A stretch of DNA of 64,000 bases, from assembly GCA_020073445.1 (NCBI GenBank), contig JAIQFE010000004.1, positions 1 to 64,000 on the forward strand, in the 5' to 3' direction. The notes beneath the pieces are model-generated. The model searched no databases. It saw nothing but the letters and a program-made list of their open reading frames with translations, and was not told where the DNA came from. The position numbers were made by a program, and so were the translations under genes. Of the stretch, positions 51,198 through 61,000 are shown one piece after another. The stretch comes from Terriglobia bacterium. Its GTDB lineage: Bacteria; Acidobacteriota; Terriglobia; Bryobacterales; Bryobacteraceae. Each line of letters begins with the position of its first letter. The stretch's first letter is position 1.

Positions 51198-51841
51198 AGC
51201 TCGCTGAGCGTGGTTTCGGTGAATTCGAAATGATCCGACAGCAGTTCAGCTACGGTGAAGGAAGGCTCCGCAACCCCGTTGCGCGCGTGACCGTGCGTCT
51301 GCCCGATGACATGATAAAGCTCGTGCGCCATGAGTCGCGCCACGGCACGGGCATAGACGAATTCCTGTACCGTTTCCGGTTCCTTCCACAACGAAGGACC
51401 CAGGAAGGAGTTCAGCGCCGCGCAGTCGATATCGCCAAAAGGAAGGACCACCCCGTCGGCCACAGCGCTCGAGGCCAGGGTGAAAGGTCCGCTGACGGCG
51501 TGTTCGAAACGAGCGCTCGGTTCCGTAGGGCGGCACGAGCCTCGCAAGCGGACCAGCGCGGAGTAGTCGTTTTCGGCGGCGTCGCGGTCAACCGCGGGAT
51601 CCTGCCATTCCACATGGATCGCGGCTGGCTGCAGGAGGTGGCTCAGCTCCTGCTTCATTTCCGAAGAAGCCGCGGGCGCGATGGCCGAGTCCGAGGTCAG
51701 GAAGATGACCAGCTTCTTTTCGTGGGATGGGAGAGACGTCGCGTCAGCCGAAGGGATAGACTCCGGGCGGCAGATGCACATGCTCACGCTGAGCACGCCG
51801 GCGAGGGCGAAGATGTGTGCAACACGAGGCACAGCAACCAC
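51131..51841 (-). CDS. Exported zinc metalloprotease-like protein with HExxHxxGxxH motif
   Basis: A 236-residue protein with a hydrophobic N-terminus (residues ~5-24, ending VSMCIC, possibly a lipoprotein). The zinc motif HELYHVIGQTH (H173, E174, H177, H183) has the metzincin spacing, followed by 'GHARNGVAEPSFTVAELL', a pattern I recall in acidobacterial proteins of unknown target. The DNA is also open on the other strand, but the motif and signal peptide support this one. It lies between qhpE and qhpG and overlaps the end of qhpE by 67 bases. A link to QHNDH maturation is not established. Confidence 0.75.
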   Translation of the reverse strand: MVAVPRVAHIFALAGVLSVSMCICRPESIPSADATSLPSHEKKLVIFLTSDSAIAPAASSEMKQELSHLLQPAAIHVEWQDPAVDRDAAENDYSALVRLRGSCRPTEPSARFEHAVSGPFTLASSAVADGVVLPFGDIDCAALNSFLGPSLWKEPETVQEFVYARAVARLMAHELYHVIGQTHGHARNGVAEPSFTVAELLSDHFEFTETTLSELHASPDVAEYSERTDSDDASGK

Positions 51842-51858
51842 AGTTTAGTACAAAAAAT

Positions 51859-52854
51859 ATGAAAAACATTTTCATATCCGGGGATGGAGTTGCGGCGTGC
51901 TGCTGCGCCTATCTTCTCCAGAAGGCCGGATTTCGAGTGGCCGTGAAGCGAAACGAGCGTCCTCGACTGCCCGCGATTCTATTGAGCGATGCAGCTCTAG
52001 CCCTGATCCAAGGCGTTTTCGGCGATTTATCTTTCGACCAGTCGCATCTCATTCGGCGTCGCGTGGTCGCATGGGGGCCGGATTCCCAGGCGGTCACGGT
52101 CGACCACTTCGCGCGCGTCGTCTCGGAGCAGAACCTTTTGGCGAAGCTGTGGTCGCGAGTGGATCTTGATCCGGAAGGCGACACTGACTGGACGATATTC
52201 TCTTCGAGGCCACTGCCTCCTGGCGCGATCGAACAAAGATTCGGGACGCGGACGGCATCGGTTGTGCAGGTGTCACTAACGGACCAGTCCGATTCCGCAT
52301 CCTGCTGGATCGAATCGATCCAGAACGGATGGTTGTTCCTGATCCCTGATGGGCCGGGCACGGCTTTGGTCCTTGCCGTGGGAGGTCCCGCGGAGTCGCT
52401 TCTCGATCAAAGCCGGATCATCGGGGAGCAAATCGCAAAACGCGGCGAAGCGGCCGGAAACTTTCCGGCGCATCCGCGGATCTTATCCTCCTTATGTGGG
52501 GACGCGTGGCTGGCATGCGGCACCGCTGCCATGGCTTTCGATCCGATCTGCGGCGATGGAACTTCGCACGCGGTCCGCGAGGCGATCCTGGCGGCGGCGA
52601 TCATCCAAGCTGCAGCCGACGGTCAGAATCCGGTAGAGTTACGTTCGCACTACGAGACTCGCTTGCTGGCGGGATTCGGACGCCACCTGGCGCTATGCTC
52701 GCAGTTCTATAAGACCGGACATCACGGACCATGGTGGGAGCAGGAGCTGAAATCGCTCGAAGAGGGCATGGCGTGGTGCGGGCAGCAGCTCGGCGATCGC
52801 CGGGATTTCCGTTATCAGCTGAACGGCTTCGAGCTGCAGCCTACTGCAGGCTGA
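51859..52854 (+). CDS. qhpG: Flavin monooxygenase for CTQ formation
   Basis: A 331-residue FAD-dependent protein. The Rossmann start is 'FISGDGVAACCCAYLLQKAGF' in two blocks (GDGVAA as the dinucleotide loop), and 'GDAWLACGTAAMAFDPICGDG' is the second flavin motif typical of tryptophan halogenase-like monooxygenases. In known systems QhpG hydroxylates the Trp of QhpC that becomes cysteine tryptophylquinone. The ATG at 51859 begins the Rossmann strand; the ribosome site is weak. It is on the same strand as qhpFE but separated by the antisense protease gene, and its 3' end overlaps the convergent small secreted gene by 14 bases. Confidence 0.85.
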   Translation: MKNIFISGDGVAACCCAYLLQKAGFRVAVKRNERPRLPAILLSDAALALIQGVFGDLSFDQSHLIRRRVVAWGPDSQAVTVDHFARVVSEQNLLAKLWSRVDLDPEGDTDWTIFSSRPLPPGAIEQRFGTRTASVVQVSLTDQSDSASCWIESIQNGWLFLIPDGPGTALVLAVGGPAESLLDQSRIIGEQIAKRGEAAGNFPAHPRILSSLCGDAWLACGTAAMAFDPICGDGTSHAVREAILAAAIIQAAADGQNPVELRSHYETRLLAGFGRHLALCSQFYKTGHHGPWWEQELKSLEEGMAWCGQQLGDRRDFRYQLNGFELQPTAG

Positions 52855-53296
52855 AAATCTGTTCGGTGTGGACGTTGACGCCGCTGGGAGTGGTGACGTC
52901 GGATTCGGAGGTCAAAGTATTTCCATCGGGCGAGACCGTCATATGCGTAGTTACCGCAGGACGACCCGAGCCTTCCATCAGGACCTTATATGACCCGCCA
53001 TCGCGAGATACCCTGGCGGTACCCATCTTCTTGCCGTCTCCGCCCGTGACCTCGGCCTCGGTTCCATCCAACGGCGTGGTGAACTTGAGAGAGACGACCG
53101 GCTTCTCGTTCACGGTGACGATAAACGCGAAGTCGAACGACTTGCCGGCCCGAGTGATGGCAAGGGTAAGCGGGTTCGAAGCGGTTTCTTTCCCCGCGAC
53201 CTCCTGATGCTTAAGCAGCCACTTTCCCGCGATGGGCTCATCCGCCCGCGCCAGCGAGGTCGCAAGAATGAGAAGAGTTGCGGCTCGCAGCAACAC
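52841..53296 (-). CDS. Small exported protein at the end of the qhp operon
   Basis: A 151-residue protein with signal peptide (MLLRAATLLILATSLARA) and an all-beta mature part: 'IAGKWLLKHQEVAGKE', 'FAFIVTVNEKPVVSLKF', 'MTVSPDGNTLTSESDVT'. This looks lipocalin-like (alternating strands, about 130 residues). It starts three bases after the qhpD stop, so it is in the operon. I know of no such gene in characterised qhp clusters. Its role could be in assembly or substrate binding. Confidence 0.75.
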   Translation of the reverse strand: MLLRAATLLILATSLARADEPIAGKWLLKHQEVAGKETASNPLTLAITRAGKSFDFAFIVTVNEKPVVSLKFTTPLDGTEAEVTGGDGKKMGTARVSRDGGSYKVLMEGSGRPAVTTHMTVSPDGNTLTSESDVTTPSGVNVHTEQIFSLQ

Positions 53297-53299
53297 GCC

Positions 53300-54748
53300 C
53301 TAATCCAGCCCTTTTCTGTGCGCGAACTGCTCCAGGAATCCAGGATTCTGGGCGCTGATCGTGCCGAAAATGCGGAGGCAGGTGTCGGTCCACTCGCGAA
53401 TCCAATCGCAGAAGTGCAGGTTCGCATGGCCAGTATCGCCATACCGGACGAATGCTTCGTGGTGGCATCCGCCGGCGCACAGCGGCCGGGCGAAGCAACT
53501 GTGGCAATCGTACTTCGCACCTATATGGCCGCGGTCCAGAAAGTCCTTCTGCTTTTCGCGATCGACGCCCGTGGAGATATTGCCGAGGGAATGCGTATCG
53601 GAATCGACAAAGCGATGGCAGGGCGCAATATCGCCGGAGGGCCCGACGCCGAGTAAACCGAGTGCCGCGCCGCAGGGGTGCGATTTGTTCACACCCTGGT
53701 AGAGCTCGCCGAGCGTTTCGCTGACGTTCGAGAAGCCGTGCAGTTCGCCGCGCAAAGCGTGTTCCAGATATTCGTCCGCCAGGAGCTTGAATTGTTCGAG
53801 CACGCCGCCCATGCCCTTTTCGTTAATCGCGTAAAGCCGGTCCGGCGAGGTCGTCACGGGCGCGAATCCAACCTCGGCGAATCCGAGCTCGTTTTTCAAG
53901 TGCCGGTAGATGCGGATCACGTCCGTGACGCCGTTGGTCAGGGTCACGCGCGCGGTGATCGGCCGGGTGCGATGCCCTTGAATCAGCGCCTTCACTCTGG
54001 GCTCGATGATGTCGTAACTGCCGCGCCCGTTGGCGAACACGCGCAACTTGTCATGCAATTCCGGAGGACCATCCATGCTGACCGTGACGCCGATGCTGTT
54101 ATCCGACAAGAACTGGATGATCGTGGGCGTCAGCAGAGTCGCGTTCGTGGTGAGGCTGAAATCGATGAAGCGATCCTGGGAGGCGGCTTTATCGCTGGCG
54201 TAAGCCACCACTTCCTTGAGGAGCGGAAAGTTCATCAGCGTCTCGCCGCCAAAGAAGGTAATGTGAATGGATTTCCGGCCTTCCGATTCCTTCAGCAGGA
54301 AATCCACCGAGGCCTTGGCGGTCTCGATGTCCATGAACTTCGGCTTGCCCTCGGGCGTCGCGACCTTGTCTTCGCCGAATTCGTAGCAGTACGTGCATGC
54401 GAGATTGCACTGGTTGGTGAGGTTCATCACCAGGCTTTGCAAAGGAAACTTCGCGGGCGCGCTCTCCACCGGTTCGGGCGCGGGTTCGCCGGTCACGATC
54501 GCGCGTGAGAACAGCATCTCGCGCAGAAGCTCGGAGGCGTCGTCGAACGCATAGCCGCGATCGGAGAGGGTGGCCAACAGATCATCAAACTGCGCTTCCC
54601 CCGCTGAAAGTGCACCTATGACCGCGGCCACGCCCTCGTCCACTTCGAAGATGGCACCGGCCGGAACCAGATAGAGAAACTGGCGGCCACCTCCTTCGAA
54701 TTTGTGAAATTCTCCGAGTCTATACGTGCGAGTCTCTGTTGCGAGCAT
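53300..54748 (-). CDS. qhpD: Radical SAM thioether-forming enzyme for QhpC
   Basis: A 482-residue radical SAM/SPASM protein. The N-terminal ~100 residues look like a peptide-recognition wing ('LVPAGAIFEVDEGVAAVIGAL'). The 4Fe-4S/SAM site is C114-NLA-C118-TY-C121, and auxiliary cluster cysteines follow in NKSHPCG, GDIAPCHRF and CHSCFARPLCAGGC. This is the layout of QhpD (TIGR03906), which makes three Cys-to-Asp/Glu thioethers in the gamma subunit. GGAGGT precedes the ATG. It lies 41 bases after qhpB on the same strand. Confidence 0.95.
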   Translation of the reverse strand: MLATETRTYRLGEFHKFEGGGRQFLYLVPAGAIFEVDEGVAAVIGALSAGEAQFDDLLATLSDRGYAFDDASELLREMLFSRAIVTGEPAPEPVESAPAKFPLQSLVMNLTNQCNLACTYCYEFGEDKVATPEGKPKFMDIETAKASVDFLLKESEGRKSIHITFFGGETLMNFPLLKEVVAYASDKAASQDRFIDFSLTTNATLLTPTIIQFLSDNSIGVTVSMDGPPELHDKLRVFANGRGSYDIIEPRVKALIQGHRTRPITARVTLTNGVTDVIRIYRHLKNELGFAEVGFAPVTTSPDRLYAINEKGMGGVLEQFKLLADEYLEHALRGELHGFSNVSETLGELYQGVNKSHPCGAALGLLGVGPSGDIAPCHRFVDSDTHSLGNISTGVDREKQKDFLDRGHIGAKYDCHSCFARPLCAGGCHHEAFVRYGDTGHANLHFCDWIREWTDTCLRIFGTISAQNPGFLEQFAHRKGLD

Positions 54749-54789
54749 CCATCACCTCCAGGAGGATCACTCCCGCCGTCGAATTTGGA

Positions 54790-55875
54790 CTATGGAACGC
54801 CAATCATTCCGCCGCGCATGTCATTGCCTAAATCCCAGGTTGCTTCGTGCTGGAATGTGACCGCGTCATACACGTCGATTTCAAATCCTGCTCCGTACAT
54901 GTAGAGCTTTTTGCCATCCGGCGACATTCCGAAGCTGAAACGCGACCGGCACGGGATTTCGGAAGTCTTAGCGATGCGGCTGGTTCCCATATCGATCCCC
55001 CAGACCTCGCAGCGCTTATTCCCGAGCGTCCCTTCGGTGACCACCGTGTAGCCCATCTTCTTATCAGGCGTGATCCGCAGATTCGTCATCGATACGGGCG
55101 CGGGCCCGATCGGCGTGAACTCGAACTTGCGGGTGTTCAGGTCGAAGTGAGCCAGTCCGAACGCTTTGTTGTGCACGATCGGGTCGGAAAAGTTGAAGAG
55201 AGTGACGCGCTGGCCGGGTTCGCTAAGGGCCTCCTGGAGCCCGCCAAGGCTTAAGCTGTCTTCGCTCGGATCTTCGGGCCGCCCGAGGTCGATTCGCTCG
55301 ACAATGCTGAAGTCGGACGACTTCATAACGATTACCTGATTGCGGAACTGATACAGGTACTGGCCGTCCGGAGAAACCTCGAATGCCCCGCCCCCATTGC
55401 CGCCCCCGGCATCCGGCGTGTCGCCTTGCGCCGCCGAGGAGTCGACTGTCTTCACGATCTTCTGTTGCGCCAGATCGATCACCGTGTACTTTGGCTTGCC
55501 GATCTCGAATCGGTCAGCGTGCTTGATGATTTCCGTGGTCGTCGCATACAGAACTTTGCCGTCCGGATCGGGAGCGGCTCCGTTGAGACGATAGCGGTGC
55601 GTCTCGGAATTCAATACGAAGTGATTGGTGACCTTGCGGGTGGCGATATCGATGACCTCCACGCCACTGCGGTCGTTAGTCGTGACGAAGATGGTCTTCT
55701 TGTCGTTCGAGAGACGGAGCCCCGTGGGCAAGCCCGTCACCAACGGAATCCGCTCCAGAACCTTGCCGTCGGCGGTATCCACGATCATCACGATATTCGG
55801 ATACGCGCCTAGGTATAGGGTGCCTCCGCTCGCGAAGACACAAGACAGGATGAGCAAAAACACTAGCAGCTTCAT
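54790..55875 (-). CDS. qhpB: Quinohemoprotein amine dehydrogenase beta subunit
   Basis: A 361-residue exported seven-bladed propeller (signal peptide MKLLVFLLILSCVFASGG). Blades read 'TLYLGAYPNIVMIVDTADGKVL', 'TIFVTTNDRSGVEVIDIATRKV' in parts, 'VLYATTTEIIKHAD' and 'KKLYMYGAGFEIDVYDA'. Length and blade text match the QHNDH beta subunit (TIGR03907), which holds the gamma subunit in the periplasm and carries no cofactor. GAGGG precedes the ATG; 43 bases separate it from qhpC. Confidence 0.92.
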   Translation of the reverse strand: MKLLVFLLILSCVFASGGTLYLGAYPNIVMIVDTADGKVLERIPLVTGLPTGLRLSNDKKTIFVTTNDRSGVEVIDIATRKVTNHFVLNSETHRYRLNGAAPDPDGKVLYATTTEIIKHADRFEIGKPKYTVIDLAQQKIVKTVDSSAAQGDTPDAGGGNGGGAFEVSPDGQYLYQFRNQVIVMKSSDFSIVERIDLGRPEDPSEDSLSLGGLQEALSEPGQRVTLFNFSDPIVHNKAFGLAHFDLNTRKFEFTPIGPAPVSMTNLRITPDKKMGYTVVTEGTLGNKRCEVWGIDMGTSRIAKTSEIPCRSRFSFGMSPDGKKLYMYGAGFEIDVYDAVTFQHEATWDLGNDMRGGMIGVP

Positions 55876-55918
55876 AGTTCCCTCGTAATCGCCTCTCGTC
55901 GTCAGCTCTCTTAATCAA

Positions 55919-56266
55919 CTACGGAAAAACCAGATCGAGATTGCGCCAGTCCTTGGTGGCAGCGGCACACTTGCTGGCCCAGTCCGGATAGTTGTTCAGA
56001 TGGTCGGGCACTTGCGACGGCCAGAAGCAAGTCACGTAGCAATCGTAGATGTCGCGCTCGACCGGCTGACATAACCCAGCCGTGCCACCCGCCGAATCGA
56101 CCTCCCATCCGGGCGAAAACGCCAGTGCGCATCCCATGGGCACATGGGGCCGCTGCTGCGGCGTCGGATTCTGATTATTCTGCAGACCGACGACGTCTTC
56201 CGCCAGGGATGCGACGTAATTGTCCACTCGTCGCGCCTTCTTATTGATTGCTCGCAAGTGTTTCAT
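55919..56266 (-). CDS. qhpC: Quinohemoprotein amine dehydrogenase gamma subunit (CTQ precursor)
   Basis: A 115-residue ribosomal precursor. With an offset of 39, its residues equal the mature numbering of known gamma subunits: C46 (7) to E55 (16), C66 (27) to D72 (33) and C80 (41) to D88 (49) are the three thioether pairs, and C76 (37) with W82 (43) form cysteine tryptophylquinone. All seven spacings are exact. Residue 81 (position 42) is Phe, where other members can have Trp. One extra Cys (C100) is unpaired. The leader is basic and helical (MKHLRAINKKARRVDNY) with no export signal, as expected for QhpF export. AAAGGAACG precedes the ATG. It lies between qhpA and qhpB. Confidence 0.96.
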   Translation of the reverse strand: MKHLRAINKKARRVDNYVASLAEDVVGLQNNQNPTPQQRPHVPMGCALAFSPGWEVDSAGGTAGLCQPVERDIYDCYVTCFWPSQVPDHLNNYPDWASKCAAATKDWRNLDLVFP

Positions 56267-56297
56267 CGAACGTTCCTTTCAGCGAACTCTTCTGCGG

Positions 56298-58064
56298 TCA
56301 CTTGGTCACCTCCGGCTGATCCCACTTGATATAGGTGGGAACGGTTACTACCAGGTACGACTTGCCGACCAGCGGCTTTCCGTCCTTGTCCTTCTCATCC
56401 TTCGCGGTCGCCACCACCCAAACGTCGCCGTAGTTGTTGCGGCTGAATTTGCGCTGGGGATTCGGGCCGTCAATGTTCGGACTGAACAGTCCGGTGGAGC
56501 TCAGGCTGCCGACGAACTCCCTGTCGTCATCGCCGAACACCGACAGGAATTCCTCCACCGACCAGTTCACGTCCACTGGACCCAGGTCAATATCGTCGCC
56601 GGTGTGGATCTTACCGTCTTCGCCCTTCGCAAACGCGATGGCCTCCAGTTGCTGGTATCCCTTCGGATGCACGCTCTTCGCGTCGCCGCCCAAGCGGGCG
56701 AGCGCCGTCTCCGGCAGAACTTTGATGTAATCGATCTTGTTGTAGACGGCGATGGCATCCTGCAACGAGGAGCGTCCCACCGCCACATCACGTTTGCCAG
56801 TCGCGGCATCGGCCGCCACATCGACTTCCGCGACAATCTGCGTCGCAGTATGCGAAACGATGGAGGTGACCTTCACGCCGGCGCCGAAATCCAGATCGGC
56901 AGCCGTCACCTGCAGCGGGAAACTGTTCCCGATCAGACGCACGCGCTGGGCTTTGGATCCGGTCTTGAGCGAATATTTGTCGGTCGTGACCAGGAGAGGT
57001 TCGGAAGTCGCGCGCTGAATTTTCACGTCGAGACCGAACTCCTGATACTCGCCCCAGAACCAGCGGCCTTGGCCCCAGGATTGATCGGGCGAGATCCACA
57101 TCGCCTCGCGCATTTCGCTTGAAAGATCATCCGGCGCCGCGCTGGCAGGGGCCGCGGAACCTTTCGACCGGCCGCGCCAGGAGTAACCCGCATAGACCAC
57201 GCTGGTTCCGGTCCTGGTGATCGCCGGCCCGCCGCCCACCGGCTGAAGCTTCATGGTGGTCGTGAACTCATCGTCCGCCGCTCCCGGAGCGATGGTCATT
57301 TCGCCGTAGTATTTACCCTTGCCTAGAATGTGCGCCGAGACCATCCACTTTCCAGTCATCTTCGGCGCGCGCATCCGGGTTCGCCAGGCAGCCCACTCGG
57401 GCGTGTGCAATCCGTAGTTCTTGGTAAGGAAGTCGATGGTCTGATCGATAACAGGTACTGCTGGCGCCGCCGGAGCGGAACCGACTGCAGGAGCTCCGCC
57501 ACCGCCGCCGTTCCTGTTACCGCCTCGGAATGCCGATTCCGCCTGCTGGTAGAGAGCGGAGTGCAAGGTCGTCAGCAGGGTCCATTCTTCTTTGGTGCGA
57601 TGCCACGAAAACGGCCGGCCAAGGGCGTGGCAGTTCATGCAGGTGCTGCGAATCGCTTCGTTCGGCACATCTTCGTCCTGAATTCGATGCTCCGGAATGT
57701 ACATCACGGGCTTGGCCTCTTCCGGAGCCAGGCCGTGATTGGTCGCCAGGTATTTCAGGATCGGCTTGGCCTCTTCGGACGTGATGACCAGTCCGTTGAG
57801 ACGCACCATCCGTTTAATCGCTTCTTCCCAACCTTCCGGAGTGGTCCGGGTCCAGGATATCCGCGAAAGATTGCCCTTTTCGTCCTTGGTATGGCAGGTT
57901 CCGCATTTCTTGATTACCAACGGGTCGGTAACGGGGAATCCTTCTTCGGCCGCTGCCGCCGGTTCCGCCGCGGGACGCTGGCCGCCGCCCCGCCCGTTTC
58001 GGCCCTGGGCCATGACCAATCCGCTACAGAGGACTACGGCCAACGAAATCCCGACTCTCTTCAT
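56298..58064 (-). CDS. qhpA: Quinohemoprotein amine dehydrogenase alpha subunit (dihaem)
   Basis: A 588-residue exported protein. Two haem c sites lie in the N-terminal cytochrome domain, C54-GTCH and C142-MNCH, followed by three beta-barrel domains ('WRGRSKG', 'WGQGRWFWGEYQEFGLDVK', 'LGPVDVNWSVEEFL'). A Gly/Ala/Pro-rich insert (about 180-210) is longer than in its paralogue. In the enzyme, electrons from CTQ on gamma pass through the two haems to an external carrier after oxidising a primary amine to an aldehyde. The ATG at 58064 follows GGAGG by five bases; an earlier ATG in the same frame lacks one. It is 26 bases after the TonB receptor 3 stop and 31 before qhpC. Confidence 0.94.
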   Translation of the reverse strand: MKRVGISLAVVLCSGLVMAQGRNGRGGGQRPAAEPAAAAEEGFPVTDPLVIKKCGTCHTKDEKGNLSRISWTRTTPEGWEEAIKRMVRLNGLVITSEEAKPILKYLATNHGLAPEEAKPVMYIPEHRIQDEDVPNEAIRSTCMNCHALGRPFSWHRTKEEWTLLTTLHSALYQQAESAFRGGNRNGGGGGAPAVGSAPAAPAVPVIDQTIDFLTKNYGLHTPEWAAWRTRMRAPKMTGKWMVSAHILGKGKYYGEMTIAPGAADDEFTTTMKLQPVGGGPAITRTGTSVVYAGYSWRGRSKGSAAPASAAPDDLSSEMREAMWISPDQSWGQGRWFWGEYQEFGLDVKIQRATSEPLLVTTDKYSLKTGSKAQRVRLIGNSFPLQVTAADLDFGAGVKVTSIVSHTATQIVAEVDVAADAATGKRDVAVGRSSLQDAIAVYNKIDYIKVLPETALARLGGDAKSVHPKGYQQLEAIAFAKGEDGKIHTGDDIDLGPVDVNWSVEEFLSVFGDDDREFVGSLSSTGLFSPNIDGPNPQRKFSRNNYGDVWVVATAKDEKDKDGKPLVGKSYLVVTVPTYIKWDQPEVTK

Positions 58065-58090
58065 GAAATCCTCCATGGACACTCAGATCC

Positions 58091-61000
58091 TCAGAATGTG
58101 ACTCTTCCCGTGAGCTGCAGGGCGCGCGGGCCACCGGCTTCAGCGTTTTGCATAGCGTTGATCGTGCCGAAAGCGGCATTTCCCAGAACCAGGCTGGATG
58201 GAACCGCGTAATTCGGATGATTGAGCGCGTTTGCCGCGGACGCTCCCACGCGCATCTTCACGCGTTCCGTAATCGGGATCGTACGGAACACGGAGAGAGA
58301 CACGGCTTGCGTCCCAGGGCCCAGGACGGAGCCGACGGGCGAGTTTCCGTAACGGCCAATGTTGTTCGCGGGGACGGCGTAAGCCGCAGGGTTGACCCAG
58401 AGAGCCGGGCCCTGGTTCACGGGAATCGGCGATACCCCGGGAACAATATCGGCTCGGACCGTTCCACCGGCGGTACTCGAGGAACCCGTGCCGGCGGGAT
58501 CGGCGCCGCTGGTCGTGACCGTCAGGAACGGGCCGGTTTCGAAGGTCAGGACTCCAGCCACTTCCCAGTTGCTAACGGCTTGCCGAAGGATGGCATTATG
58601 CCCCGTGAGCGACGTTATGTAGAGGAAGTTTGACTGAAAACGTTGACGGCGAGTGTAAGCCACGTTGCCGTAATCGAGGCCGGGATTAAACCTGTCCGTG
58701 ATGGTGCCGCCAGCTTCCGTGGAGAACGCGGTAGGATTCGCTCCTCCCGCATCAGAGAGGTTTTTGGCGAAGGCGTAACTTGCCTGAAACTGAAGGCCTT
58801 TCGAAAATCGGCGGTTCGCAGCGATTGTAACTGCGTGGTAGTTACTGCGCCCACCGTTGGTTTCATAGGCGATGTTGCTAAATCCCGGATATGGAGTGGC
58901 TGCCTTGGAAGCCACGAAGCCCAGCGTGTTGGCGGGAATCTGGTTGGCGTTATATTGATACCCCAGTTCGCTCCCATGACTGCCGTCGTAGGTCACCCGC
59001 AAACCTGTGCTGAAACCGATGTCGCGTTCCACCGTGAAATTCCATTGCTGGACGTAAGGATCGTGGTAATGCAAGGCGGAGGCGAGCTGGAACGATTCGG
59101 CTCCGGGTACCGCGAGGACAGCCGGGAATGCATTCGGAAAGGTCAATACCGGTTTTCCACCGACGAAAGAGTTGGCGTATTTCGCCACGTAGCTTGCTTC
59201 GGTTGCCCACGATGCACTTACTCCGCTGCCCGCTTCAGCCTCGATGAATTTTCCATAGCCGCCGCGGATGACCGTTTTGCCATCCTTGGTCGCCCGGTAC
59301 GCAAAGCCGATGCGGGGAGAAAAGTCGCGCGTGTCGGCATAGCGAAGACTCGGGTTTACGCCGATCTGACTGGCCGTGATGATGGGCGTCGGCGCAATCG
59401 ACGCTCGGAACGAATCATTAACCAGTGATTCCGCGCCGTCGGGAATGACGATCGCGCCGCGCACCGTTTGCCCGTTGATGGTGCTGACGTAGTCAGGCAG
59501 AAAGTTGGAGATGTTGTTGTAATGGTCGGCGTAGTTGGGGTGATATTCCCATCGCAAACCGTAATTCAACGTGAGCCGCGAGGTGACCTTCCAGTCGTCC
59601 TGAATGTAGGTTGCATAGCTGTTTCCGTAGCCGTCGGTATCCGGCGCCGTCACCGTTGTCAGCCCGGTTTGGTCCGGAATCCCCAGCAGGAAGGCCGCGA
59701 ACGGAGAACCAATGGGCCCGCTGGTCACGGACGAATTATTGAAGGTGTACGTCCCCATCCGGCCGCTAGCGAAAACGTTGGTATACAGCCCTTTCTGGTG
59801 GCGGAAGTCGCCGCCGAACTTGATGGTGTGGCGACCCTTGGTCCAGGTCAGGCTATCCAGGAGCTGAGCTGTGCTGGCACGCGAGCGCGAGGTTGTCCCG
59901 CCGCTGGTGGCAGTGAATCCGGTGATCGTGAAATTCGTAGCGGCCGCGCCCGGTGGCGGTGGGAAGGGAAGAGTCAGTCCCAACGCGGAAAGAACCTGTC
60001 CCGACGTATATCCGTAGCCCGTGGCCGTGTTCTGCCCACTCAGGCCCACGCGAACCTCATTCACCATATTCGGAGTGAGGATGTAATTGTGGGCGCCGGA
60101 AACGCTGTAGTCGTTTTCGAGCTGGTTCCCGCCGCCAAGCACGGTAGCGCCGGTCGGAGCCGTCAGGTTCTGCCTGCGCTTGTAGGTAAAGCGCGCGAAG
60201 GCCGTCTGCTTGGCCGTAATATTGTGGTCCACCTTAAGGTCGCCTTGATTGTTCACAATCGTGGTCGGAAAGTTTTGCACGTAGTTGTTGGCGATCGCAC
60301 CGGGCGCGCCCGTGTTCGGGGACATCGGCCAGTAGTAATTCATGGCTCGCTGGGAAAGATCGGATATACGAGTTAGCGGTATTTGATTCCCAGGGAAGGT
60401 GCCGCCTAGCGGATCCTTCACGATGGTCTTCGGCAAGTACACCGACAGATCGCCGGACTTCATCGCCGCCGTCGGTATGCTCACGGTGGTCGCGGTCGAC
60501 CTCGGGAGCTGTAGCCCCTCAAAGTCCGCAAAGAAGAACGTTTTGTCTCTTCCGTGATAGAGCTTGGGAACGGAAATCGGCCCGCCCATGGAAGCTCCGT
60601 AGTCGTTCATCACCAGCTTCGGGAGGGTTTTCGCAAACGGGTCGCGCGCGTTCATGAACTGGTTCTGCCAGTTCTCAAACACACTTCCGTGATAGGCATT
60701 GGTGCCGCTCTTCGAGATCGTGGTGATATCGCTGACGCCGCTAAACTCCGCCGTGTTGTTGATCTCGCTCACGCGAATTTCGGCGATGCCCTCAAACGAC
60801 GGGAATAGTTCCGCGATGGGCGCGCCGGTCTTGGCGCTCGACGTGCTGATTCCGTCGAGAGTCATGGAAAGCATGGCGGGTTTGTTACCCGCGACCGAGA
60901 TGTTCCCACTCGCGTCGGTTTGAACGCCGGGCTGCGTCGTCAGGGTCGTGATCGGGCTGGTGGAACCGCTGGCGCGCGAGGCTATCGCCACCGGAAGATC

